The notes beneath the pieces were generated by a model that was given only the letters and a program-made list of their open reading frames with translations, searched no databases and was not told the DNA's origin. A stretch of 64,000 nt of DNA from Gemmatimonadota bacterium. Lineage in GTDB: Bacteria > Gemmatimonadota > Gemmatimonadetes > Gemmatimonadales > GWC2-71-9. Positions 56,920 to 63,925 of this stretch are shown piece by piece (positions within the stretch are counted from its first letter, which is position 1; each line of letters opens with the position of its first letter). The stretch lies in assembly GCA_016704275.1 (NCBI GenBank), contig JADJAK010000006.1, forward strand, positions 264,061-328,060, given 5' to 3'. The position numbers and the translations under genes were made by a program.

Positions 56920-58071
56920 GTCGTCCTTCTTGGGTGGTTGCCGAACGGGATCTAGTACCCGGTAGAGCTGCAACTCAGACCGCCGATCCGCGGTGTCGGG
57001 GAGCGTGCATTCCAGGAGCAGCCATCCGCCGTTCAGCACCGCCGGGTACCCCGTTACGAGCAGGAAGCAGGGCAGCGTGGTGCGGCCAAGAAACGTCGTG
57101 TCCGCGAACACGTCGATCGTGGTGGAGTCATTGGTGGTGCCGATCACCCAGAGCCGCCCCGCTCGGTCTACGTGCAGGGGCGTGCGGTGGAAGTACGCCG
57201 TGATTTCCTTCGCGAGCGTGTCCAGTCGGCGGCCCTGATCCTGACCCCCCATCGACCGACCATTCGGACCTGGCACCGGTCGTTGTGCGCGAAGCACGGC
57301 CTCGCGGACCTGTGCCAACTCTTGGGGGCCGCGGAAGTGGGGTGGGAGATCCCGTCCGAACACCGCCAGCGGCTTCCCCGACGCGTCATAGCTGTGGATG
57401 CGATACGCGTACGGATCGGCGAGATAAACGCGCCCTGCACCGGCGGCATACGGGATGACCGGTCGAGGGCGGGCACGGAAGACGTCCGCCAGGTGCTGGA
57501 GCCCGGAGTCGGTCGCAGGAATGACCGTCCGACCCTTCGATTCATCGAGCGCTTGACGAACGACTGCCGGTGTTGCCGTGGCGCCAGTGGGCGAAAGGTC
57601 CCAGATGTCGACGGAGTCACGGAGCCACGCCAGCGGCGTCTTGAGGATGCGCGCATTTCGCTCGCCCTGATACTTCCCCGCCATTGAATAGTCGATCGAG
57701 ACCAACCGCGAGAAATCCTGGATGCGAATCGAGTCGCCATACACTCGGAGCTGCAATGGCAGCCGGAATTCTCCAGGTCCCTCGCCCTGCCGTCCGAAGC
57801 CACCGATGCGCTGCCCAGTCGAGTCCACGATGCGGAAGATCGGCTGGCTTCCAAGCGCTGTGAAATACACTACCTCGCCATTGGGACCGACAGCTGCCGG
57901 ACTGAAGAAGCGGTCCGGGAGATCGGCGTCGGCAATCGAAAGCGGTCGCCGCTCGAGGAGGGGCATATCCGTCGAGACGACCGGCGGCGGAGCCGGCGCG
58001 GCTGGCTCGGTGGGTGCCTTGCACCCGAGGACGGAGAGTAGGACGACGGGGGCGAGCCGGAGTTGATGCAT
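56914..58071 (-). CDS. Six-bladed beta-propeller lipoprotein (family B, intact copy)
   Basis: A 385-residue protein with a lipoprotein signal (LAPVVLLSVLGCKAP). The body has NHL/6-bladed-propeller-type blades: IFRIVDSTGQRIGGFGRQGEGPGEFRLP, VYLADPYAYRIHSYDASGKPLAVFG and LHVDRAGRLWVIGTTNDSTTIDVF, each ending in the GxxxxxFG or equivalent turn. Such lipoproteins are abundant in Gemmatimonadota; function is unknown, probably binding at the cell surface. ATG 58071 is chosen because the signal follows at once. The stop TAA lies in the attC core. A damaged second copy is at 62728-63889. Confidence 0.85.
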   Translation of the reverse strand: MHQLRLAPVVLLSVLGCKAPTEPAAPAPPPVVSTDMPLLERRPLSIADADLPDRFFSPAAVGPNGEVVYFTALGSQPIFRIVDSTGQRIGGFGRQGEGPGEFRLPLQLRVYGDSIRIQDFSRLVSIDYSMAGKYQGERNARILKTPLAWLRDSVDIWDLSPTGATATPAVVRQALDESKGRTVIPATDSGLQHLADVFRARPRPVIPYAAGAGRVYLADPYAYRIHSYDASGKPLAVFGRDLPPHFRGPQELAQVREAVLRAQRPVPGPNGRSMGGQDQGRRLDTLAKEITAYFHRTPLHVDRAGRLWVIGTTNDSTTIDVFADTTFLGRTTLPCFLLVTGYPAVLNGGWLLLECTLPDTADRRSELQLYRVLDPVRQPPKKDDA

Positions 58072-58105
58072 GGTGTTCCGGAAGAAAAGAGAGGTCACTG
58101 ACGAC

Positions 58106-58220
58106 GCCTAACGGCGTGCGTTTCTGCGGCGGGGCCTGCCGAGGCCCGCGCGTGCCTTCGTAAAGCTACGGCGCGTGGGCCGAGGCGTCAGGCCCCGACC
58201 GCAGCAAACGCTTGTTAGGC
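58106..58220. repeat. attC site, main family
   Basis: GCCTAAC (58106-58112) and GTTAGGC (58214-58220), exact complements, with the standard arms and CCTTCGTAAAGCTACGG centre. Confidence 0.92.
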
Positions 58221-58293
58221 AGCAGTCCGCCAGACGATGAACATCAGGGTCCCGCGCCCAAGGATGGGGCCTCACTTCTTCGGGGCCACCCGA

Positions 58294-58674
58294 CTACTCG
58301 GGTGCGCTGACCTCGTGCACAGTTACTTGATACGAAGGGCCACCCTCCATGGACAGGTTCGCCGTCGAGGTGCCGCACAATTCGATCACCGGGGCAGGCT
58401 GCACCTTTAACCGATCTACAGCCGCCTCGTCCGGAGCCGTCGCCGAGCCCACCGTCACACGAAGGCAGCCCTCGGAAGTGGCCCGGCGAACTGTGGCGTG
58501 CACTCGGGTGAACGATTTCGGGCCTTGGACAATGGCGCGCCCCTCGATTCCCTCAGCGAGCCGGAATGTGGTCCTCGTAGTATCGCTCCCCTGGGAGACA
58601 CGAACCTGAACTTGGAACTCGAGCGAGAAAGGCGTGCTACCCGAGATAGCTATCAGAACGGCGAGTGCGAGCAT
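58294..58674 (-). CDS. Hypothetical secreted protein in its own cassette
   Basis: A 126-residue protein beginning with a hydrophobic stretch (LALAVLIAISGSTPFS) that may be a signal peptide. The rest is beta-rich (LEFQVQVRVSQGSDTTRTTFRLAEG) with two cysteines (EGCLRVTVG and IELCGTS) that may pair. No family recognised. It is alone in a cassette of about 600 bp; the stop is 74 bp from the attC on its left. Confidence 0.65.
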   Translation of the reverse strand: MLALAVLIAISGSTPFSLEFQVQVRVSQGSDTTRTTFRLAEGIEGRAIVQGPKSFTRVHATVRRATSEGCLRVTVGSATAPDEAAVDRLKVQPAPVIELCGTSTANLSMEGGPSYQVTVHEVSAPE

Positions 58675-58723
58675 CGGAGGCTCCGCGAAAGGAAGTTGGG
58701 TGCTCGTGGGACATTGCTTTGCT

Positions 58724-58838
58724 GCCTAACGTCGTGCGTTTCTGCGGCGGGGCCTGCCGAGGCCCGCGCGTGCCTCAATGAGTCTATAGCGCGTGGGCCG
58801 AGGCGTCAGGCCCCGCCCGCAGCAAACGCTTGTTATGC
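58724..58838. repeat. attC site, main family
   Basis: GCCTAAC (58724-58730) and GTTATGC (58832-58838) with a diverged centre (CTCAATGAGTCTATAGC in place of the usual CGTAAAGCTACGG) that still keeps the loop symmetric. Right arm has the CCCCGCCCGCAG variant. Confidence 0.9.
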
Positions 58839-58880
58839 GGCAGTGCCACGCGCGTCGCAGCCGCACCGCGATCCTCGCAC

Positions 58881-59984
58881 CTATCCCTCGATTCTGAACA
58901 CCTTGAACACGGCGTCTCCGGCGAAGTCTGGTGCATCGGGCAGACAGGCGAGGACAAGCCAGGTGCCTGCGAGAGACCAGCCGTGTGAGAAGCCTGCGCA
59001 GGGCAAGCTGATGCGCCCCAAGAAGTGCTCCGAGCTGAACACGTCCGCGAATCCCGAATCAGCCTCGACGCCGAGGACCCATATCCGGCCCTTTGCGTCT
59101 AGGCCGGTGGGGCGGAAGAATGTGAAGTGCCGCTGTTGGGCTGTGGCAGTCGTGCGCCGGAGTTGCGCAGTGGCGGCCGGGTCCATTCGGCGGCCAGCGA
59201 GCCGGAGGCTACGGACCGTCAGCTCCACTTCGCGATCCAGCCGCGCTTCGGAAAGCACCGGAGGGTCAAGCTCACGTCGCAGGCTTCGAACGGGGCGTCC
59301 ACTCCAGTCGTAGAGGGCCAGCCTGTAGGTCCAACCATCCCCCACAAGAATGCCGCCCGACCACAATCCCAGCGTCGGATTCCGGGTCCCCCCGTCAGGA
59401 CGGAGGGGAAGGCCAAAGGAGTTAGCGACGAACGTATCGGTGGCGCTCGACACGAGGGGCCGGAACTTTCCGCTGGTCAACGAGGTCAGCCCCAGACGAA
59501 CTCCTCCGGAACCGGGCGTGATATCCAATAGTTGATCCGGGGCCACGTAGGCCCGAGGATACGACTCGAATGAAAGCGCGGTCGTACTGGTTGGATTCCC
59601 GCGGAGATCGAACTGCACCAATCGTTCACTAGCGATGACGAAGGTCGACTCGGCAAAGATGATGGTGCCGCCACGGACTTCACCAGGGCCTTCTCCCACC
59701 CGTCCGGCGGCGGCAACCACATTCCCGCTGCTGTCGATCACCACATACGCCATCTGGCGGTTGGTTGGAACATTGGCGATCACCATCCCGTCGCGATTGA
59801 CGGCAAACTGCGTTCCCAGACTGGTGGGCGAGTTCTCAAGGTGATCCGACGTGTGGTGCAGATGAATGGCCGGGAGCTGCTCGCTGGATTGGGTGCTGAT
59901 GCTCGGCTGCGGGGGCGGGACGTCGCGGCAGCCTGCGATAAGCAGGACTACGAGAAGTGGACGAATGGCGCACTGGGTCAGCAT
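58881..59984 (-). CDS. Six-bladed beta-propeller lipoprotein (family A, intact copy)
   Basis: A 367-residue protein with the lipobox LLIAGCRD after a short signal. Blades include VVIDSSGNVVAAAGRVGEGPGEVRG, VQFDLRGNPTSTTALSFES, LALYDWSGRPVRSLRRELD and PTGLDAKGRIWVLGVEADS. It shares the fold but not close sequence with the family-B protein at 56914. ATG 59984 is chosen as it directly precedes the signal. Role unknown; surface-exposed binding is plausible. A broken second copy sits at 55660-56764. Confidence 0.85.
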   Translation of the reverse strand: MLTQCAIRPLLVVLLIAGCRDVPPPQPSISTQSSEQLPAIHLHHTSDHLENSPTSLGTQFAVNRDGMVIANVPTNRQMAYVVIDSSGNVVAAAGRVGEGPGEVRGGTIIFAESTFVIASERLVQFDLRGNPTSTTALSFESYPRAYVAPDQLLDITPGSGGVRLGLTSLTSGKFRPLVSSATDTFVANSFGLPLRPDGGTRNPTLGLWSGGILVGDGWTYRLALYDWSGRPVRSLRRELDPPVLSEARLDREVELTVRSLRLAGRRMDPAATAQLRRTTATAQQRHFTFFRPTGLDAKGRIWVLGVEADSGFADVFSSEHFLGRISLPCAGFSHGWSLAGTWLVLACLPDAPDFAGDAVFKVFRIEG

Positions 59985-60035
59985 CGCATCTGTCCTCTGC
60001 CGGAGGCAGCGTCCGGGCGCCATTGCACTCTTGCC

Positions 60036-60150
60036 GCATAACGGCGTGCGTTTCTGCGGCGGGGCCTGCCGAGGCCCGCGCGTACCCTCGTAAGACTACA
60101 GCGCGCGGGCCGAGGCGTCAGGCCCCGACCGCAGCAAACGCTTGTTATGC
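60036..60150. repeat. attC site, main family
   Basis: GCATAAC (60036-60042) and GTTATGC (60144-60150) are exact complements. The centre reads CCCTCGTAAGACTACAGCGC. The TTA of the right core is the stop of the BrnA gene. Confidence 0.92.
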
Positions 60151-60375
60151 CGCCCCAGCCTTGGAAGGCCGCCACCGCAAGTCCAACCGACGCTGGTGGG
60201 TGGCGCAGTCGCGCAGATACAAGTTGATCAAGGTCTGATAGGGAATCTCCGACTCCTCCGCCAACGCCTTAAAGTATTCGACGGTCGACGTGTCCAGGCG
60301 GATGGTCACCGGCTTCTTCAAGAGCTTGGCGTAGGGATTCGGACGGCCCTTCGAGAAATCGTAGCGATCCTCCAT
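60145..60375 (-). CDS. brnA: BrnA-type antitoxin (ribbon-helix-helix)
   Basis: A 76-residue protein: DRYDFSKGRPNPYAKLLKKPVTIRLDTSTVEYFKALAEESEIPYQTLINLYLRDC (blocks KKPVTIRLD and IPYQTLINLYL) is the RHH DNA-binding domain of BrnA, which binds BrnT and represses the operon. The ATG at 60375 begins at the family's usual start. In the current sequence the frame is open into BrnT, giving a false fusion (see brnT). The stop TAA is in the attC core. Confidence 0.9.
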   Translation of the reverse strand: MEDRYDFSKGRPNPYAKLLKKPVTIRLDTSTVEYFKALAEESEIPYQTLINLYLRDCATHQRRLDLRWRPSKAGAA

Positions 60376-60669
60376 GGCCGAGGTTCCCTCCCTGGTACTG
60401 ACGGCGCTCGATCCGGTCTGCCTTCCGTGCGAGATGATCCGGATGATCAGATCCTCGGCGCGATAGCAGTGCACCACCACCAGGGTTCGGCTGGCGGTAC
60501 TCATGCCGAGGAGTACGAAGCGTTCCTCCTGAGCCGAGTGTTCGACGTCGTCGATGATGAGGCCATGTTCGTCGGCGAACACGGACTGGGCTTCACTGAA
60601 CGACACCCCGTGCTTGCGGAGGTTGGCCGCGGCCTTCCGCGGGTCCCATTCAAACCGAAGGTCGCTCAT
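60376..60669 (-). pseudogene. brnT: BrnT-type toxin, frame lost near its C-terminus
   Basis: The start (FEWDPRKAAANLRKHGVSFSEAQSVF) and core (IIDDVEHSAQEERFVLLGMS, LVVVHCYRAEDLIIRIIS) are classic BrnT, a RelE-fold ribonuclease. The conserved end should read ARKADRIERRQY; that peptide is encoded here in the neighbouring frame between about 60432 and 60390. So one base is missing near 60432 and the annotated frame runs on into BrnA. A true BrnT-BrnA fusion is less likely than a one-base error or mutation. Confidence 0.82.
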
Positions 60670-60677
60670 GGTTCAAC

Positions 60678-60698
60678 TGTACATGTGTTGTACGTACA
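60678..60698 (-). promoter_or_regulatory. Dyad upstream of brnTA
   Basis: TGTACGTACA (60689-60698) is a perfect palindrome, and TGTACA (60678-60683) mirrors its right arm, giving an extended symmetric element ending 9 bp before the brnT start. Probable BrnA operator over the promoter. Confidence 0.55.
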
Positions 60699-60741
60699 CG
60701 GCAAGAGGGCGGGTGCCGCGGGCCATCGGTCGTGGGAGTCG

Positions 60742-60856
60742 GCATAACGGTGTGCGTTTCTGCGGCGGGGCCTGCCGAGGCCCGCGCGTGCCCTCGTAAG
60801 ACTACAGCGCGCGGGCCGAGGCGTCAGGCCCCGACCGCAGCAAACGCTTGTTAGGT
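60742..60856. repeat. attC site, main family
   Basis: GCATAAC (60742-60748) and GTTAGGT (60850-60856), otherwise nearly identical to the site at 60036 (same CCCTCGTAAGACTACAGC centre). The right-core TTA is the stop of the Clp N-domain gene. Confidence 0.9.
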
Positions 60857-61312
60857 GGCCGACCTAGACAGAACCGCGAGCTGCGCCCTGGCCGATGCCG
60901 GGCTAAGCCCAACGCGCTCAAGCATTGCGCCGACTAACGCGGGTGTGGCCACTTCATCGCTAAACAGCGCGTTGAGTAGATCGGCTTGCGAGTACACCTC
61001 GGCCCCATGGCCGCTACTCTTCGCTTCACGAATTGCCGACGCGATCGCGATAAGCGCGCGTACGCCAATCGTGAGCGAAACGTCGCTCGGTGCAGGCGGC
61101 GCCGGCGGAGGCCCGATGAGATCGGTCACTGACTGGCGGAGAGAGCTCGACTCTAGGCCATTCTGATCGAGGAAGGTCCGCGCGAGGGGATCGGGATTGC
61201 TCGCGATGGCGAGGAACAAGTGCTCGGGGCCAACCTGGCGGTGCCCAAGACTCCGGGCCTCCCGGTCGGCCCCTTCCAACAGCGGTGCGTTGATCTGAAA
61301 GGACTGGGTCAT
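60851..61312 (-). CDS. Clp N-terminal (R-domain) protein
   Basis: A 153-residue protein consisting of the double Clp repeat: PLLEGADREARSLGHRQVGPEHLFLAIASNP, then VRALIAIASAIREAKSSGHGAEVYSQADLLNALF. In ClpA/ClpB this domain recruits substrates and adaptors; stand-alone copies are known but their role is not. A proline/alanine linker lies between the repeats. No ATPase domain follows. ATG 61312 lies 29 bp from the attC on its right. The stop TAA is in the attC core on its left. Confidence 0.85.
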   Translation of the reverse strand: MTQSFQINAPLLEGADREARSLGHRQVGPEHLFLAIASNPDPLARTFLDQNGLESSSLRQSVTDLIGPPPAPPAPSDVSLTIGVRALIAIASAIREAKSSGHGAEVYSQADLLNALFSDEVATPALVGAMLERVGLSPASARAQLAVLSRSAT

Positions 61313-61340
61313 TTCGCCCCTCGCTGTAGTTCGTCGGGCC

Positions 61341-61458
61341 ACCTAACGGCGTGCGTTTCTGCGGCGAGGCCAGGTGCGGCCGCCGCGTACCTCAAAGGTA
61401 GAGCCTTTGGCGGCGGCCGCACCGCCATGGCCACGCCCGCAGCAAACGCTTGTTAGGA
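61341..61458. repeat. attC site, variant with long central palindrome
   Basis: ACCTAAC (61341-61347) and GTTAGGA (61452-61458) with the standard outer arms, but the centre is GCGGCCGCCGC ... CCTCAAAGG ... CCTTTGG ... GCGGCGGCCGC, a different and longer perfect stem. The same variant recurs at 63926. Confidence 0.9.
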
Positions 61459-61789
61459 TGCAGACCGTGCACGGTGGTCGTGGTGCACTGCGGTTATCGA
61501 TGCGAGACGGGTGCGCTGCGCCTGGGCCAGCACTCGCTCCGCGGGGCCGTGGGGTACGGGCTTGCCCGGAGGACAGAGGGCGGGAGGCCGCAGCGGCTTC
61601 TGGGTCGCCCACTGCGCACGGCACGCCGGCCGCTGTCGGCTCTCCTGCTGACGCCCCGTGCGGCCCCGCCTTCGAGACCCGCTTTCCTGCGCGGCGCACC
61701 GCGCACCGATCCCACCCTGCGTGCCACCGCGACGGACGCCGCGTCGCGATCGACCACCCAAAAACTTCTGTCGTGATCGTGGGTCGCCA
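61459..61789. other. Cassette without a recognisable gene
   Basis: About 330 bp between two attC sites. Several frames are open because of GC content. One minus-strand frame starts right at the right attC with a plausible beginning (MATHDHDRSFWVVDRDAAS) and ends at 61494; another ends on the attC-core TAA at 61453 but is arginine-rich. None resembles a known family, so this may be a decayed gene, a noncoding cassette or a gene too unusual to see. Confidence 0.55.
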
Positions 61790-61904
61790 TCCTAACGTCG
61801 TGCGTTTCTGCGGCGGGGCCTGCCGAGGCCCGCGCGTGCCCTCGTAAAGCTACGGCGCGTGGGCCGAGGCGTCAGGCCCCGACCGCAGCAAACGCTTGTT
61901 AGAT
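61790..61904. repeat. attC site, main family
   Basis: TCCTAAC (61790-61796) and GTTAGAT (61898-61904) with the standard arms and CCCTCGTAAAGCTACGG centre. Confidence 0.9.
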
Positions 61905-61910
61905 GGCCCC

Positions 61911-61939
61911 TTGTGCGTATGTCAAACCTGACATATTTT
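61911..61939 (+). promoter_or_regulatory. Promoter with operator dyad for higBA
   Basis: TTGTGC (61911-61916), a 17-bp spacer and TATTTT (61934-61939) give a plausible promoter. TATGTCA (61918-61924) faces TGACATA (61929-61935) in a perfect 18-bp dyad spanning the spacer, the expected antitoxin operator. Confidence 0.65.
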
Positions 61940-61946
61940 GCACTTC

Positions 61947-62291
61947 ATGGCCGACCGGAACAAGCCGCTCGTCTGGCTCAAGGGCGAGGTCAAAACACCA
62001 CCCTTCTCGGCGGCCGCCCGGCTTGAGGCGGGGCTCCTGCTGCGCCAGCTCCAGCGCGGAGATCCCCTCTCGCTGCCGCATTCCCGCCCGATGCCCTCGA
62101 TTGGCCGTCGGGTGCACGAGCTGCGGGTGCCGGATGCCGATGTGACCTGGCGGATTGTGTACCGCCTCGATTCGGACGCGATTGTGATCGGGGAGGTCTT
62201 CGCGAAGAAGTCAGCGCAGACGCCCCAGTTGGTGATCACCACCTGCCAGAAACGGTTCAAGGCGTACGACGCCGCCACCCGGGAGTCCTGA
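61947..62291 (+). CDS. higB: HigB-type toxin (phage Gp49-like)
   Basis: A 114-residue protein: PLVWLKGEVKTPPFSAAARLEAGLLLRQLQRGD is the helical start and VHELRVPDADVTWRIVYRLDSDAIVIGEVFAKKS the beta core of Gp49/HigB-like ribosome-dependent ribonucleases, with a late TTCQKRFKAYD. ATG 61947 is chosen; an ATG at 61938 lies in the dyad region and is less likely. It is on the plus strand, opposite to most cassettes, one base before the antitoxin, with its own promoter. Confidence 0.9.
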   Translation: MADRNKPLVWLKGEVKTPPFSAAARLEAGLLLRQLQRGDPLSLPHSRPMPSIGRRVHELRVPDADVTWRIVYRLDSDAIVIGEVFAKKSAQTPQLVITTCQKRFKAYDAATRES

Positions 62292-62292
62292 G

Positions 62293-62601
62293 ATGAAGAC
62301 CACGAAGCGCGAGAAGCTGAAGGCCGCCGGGTGGGAGGTTGGCTCGACGGCGGACTTCCTCGGACTGAGTCCCGAAGAGGCCGCCCTGGTGGAGATGCGC
62401 CTCGCACTCAGCCAGACGTTGCGCACGTGGCGGAACAAGAAGCGGCTGACGCAGGGCGACTTGGCCAAGGTCCTCCGCTCGAGCCAATCGCGGGTCGCCA
62501 AGATGGAAGCCGCCGATCCCACGGTGTCCCTCGACCTCCTCATGCGGTCGCTGCTGCACCTGGGCGCCACGACGAAGGACATCGCCAAGGCGATCGCATA
62601 G
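62293..62601 (+). CDS. higA: HigA-type XRE antitoxin
   Basis: A 102-residue protein with a helix-turn-helix in the second half: LALSQTLRTWRNKKRLTQGDLAKVLRSSQSRVAKMEAADPTVSLDLLMRSLLHLGA (blocks RLTQGDLAKVL and SQSRVAKMEAADP, the recognition helix). The N-terminal extension (AGWEVGSTADFLGLSPEEAALVEM) is the usual HigA arm for this toxin type. It should neutralise HigB and repress the operon at the upstream dyad. Confidence 0.9.
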   Translation: MKTTKREKLKAAGWEVGSTADFLGLSPEEAALVEMRLALSQTLRTWRNKKRLTQGDLAKVLRSSQSRVAKMEAADPTVSLDLLMRSLLHLGATTKDIAKAIA

Positions 62602-62619
62602 CACCAACGCCAAGGGTCC

Positions 62620-62733
62620 ATCTAACGTCGTGCGTTTCTGCGGCGGGGCCTGCCGAGGCCCGCGCGTGCCTCGTAAAGCTACGGCGCGTGGGCCGAGGCG
62701 TCAGGCCCCGACCGCAGCAAACGCTTGTTAGGC
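62620..62733. repeat. attC site, main family
   Basis: ATCTAAC (62620-62626) and GTTAGGC (62727-62733); 114 bp, one base shorter in the centre (CCTCGTAAAGCTACGG) than the site at 56805, with which it is otherwise nearly identical. Both precede the left end of a family-B propeller cassette. Confidence 0.9.
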
Positions 62734-63889
62734 GTCGTCCTTCTTGGGTGGTTGCCGAACGGGATCTAGTACCCAGGTAGGCTGCAACCAGACCGCCGAT
62801 CCGCGGTGTCGGGGAGCGTGCATTCCAGAGCAGCCATCCGCCGTTCAGCACCGCCGCGGGGTACCCCGTTACGAGCAGGAAGCAGGGCAGCGTGGTGCGG
62901 CTAAAAAACGTCGTGTCCGCGAACACGTCGATCGTGGTGGAGTCATTGGTGGTGCGGATCACCCAGAGCCGCCCCGCTCGGTCTACGTGCAGGGGCGTGC
63001 GGTGGAAGTACGCCGTGATTTCCTTCGCGAGCGGGTGCAGTCGGCGGCCCTGATCCTGACCCCCATCGACCGACCATTCGGACCTGGCACCGGTCGTTGT
63101 GCGCGAAGCACGGCCTCGCGGACCTGTGCCAACTCTTGGGGGCCGCGGAAGTGGGGTGGGAGATCCCGTCCGAACACCGCCAGCGGCTTCCCCGACGCGT
63201 CATAGCTGTGGATGCGATACGCGTACGGATCGGCGAGATAAACGCGCCCTGCACCGGCGGCATACGGGATGACCGGTCGAGGGCGGGCACGGAAGACGTC
63301 CGCCAGGTGCTGGAGCCCGGAGTCGGTCGCCGGAATGACCGTCCGACCTTCGATTCATCAAGCGCTTGACGAACGACTGCCGGTGTTGCCGTGGCGCCAG
63401 TGGGCGAAAGGTCCCAGATGTCGACGGAGTCACGGAGCCACGCCAGCGGCTGCGTCTTGAGGATGCGCGCATTTCGCTCGCCCTGATACTTCCCCGCCAT
63501 TGAATAGTCGATCGAGACCAACCGCGAGAAATCCTGGATGCGAATCGAGTCGCCATACACTCCGGAGCTGCAATGGCAGCCGGAATTCTCCAGGTCCCTC
63601 GCCCTGCCGTCCGAAGCCACCGATGCGCTGCCCAGTCGAGTCCACGATGCGGAAGATCGGCTGGCTTCAAGCGCCTTGAAATACACTACCTCGCCATTGG
63701 GACCGACAGCTGCCGGACTGAAGAAGCGGTCCGGGAGATCGGCGTCGGCAATCGAAAGCGGTCGCCGCTCGAGGAGGGGTGGCATATCCGTCGAGACGAC
63801 CGGCGGCGGAGCCGGCGCGGCTGGCTCGGTGGGTGCCGCACTTGAGGACGGAGAGTAGGACGACGGGGGCGAGCCAGGAGTTGATGCAT
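62728..63889 (-). pseudogene. Broken copy of the beta-propeller lipoprotein at 56914-58071
   Basis: The sequence matches the intact family-B gene from stop to start (including GTCGTCCTTCTTGGG at the end and ATGCATGGTG at the start) but carries several single-base gains and losses, so the frame changes at least four times. Long open pieces remain (such as RLVSIDYSMAGKYQGERNAR), so damage is recent or artefactual. The right-hand attC differs from that of the intact copy while the left-hand one matches. Confidence 0.88.
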
Positions 63890-63925
63890 GGTGTTCCGGA
63901 AGAAAAGAGAGGTTTCACTGACGAC

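Noticed and set aside
60145..60669. A natural BrnT-BrnA fusion protein
   Set aside because: The conserved end of BrnT is present in the neighbouring frame, so a one-base deletion explains the read-through.
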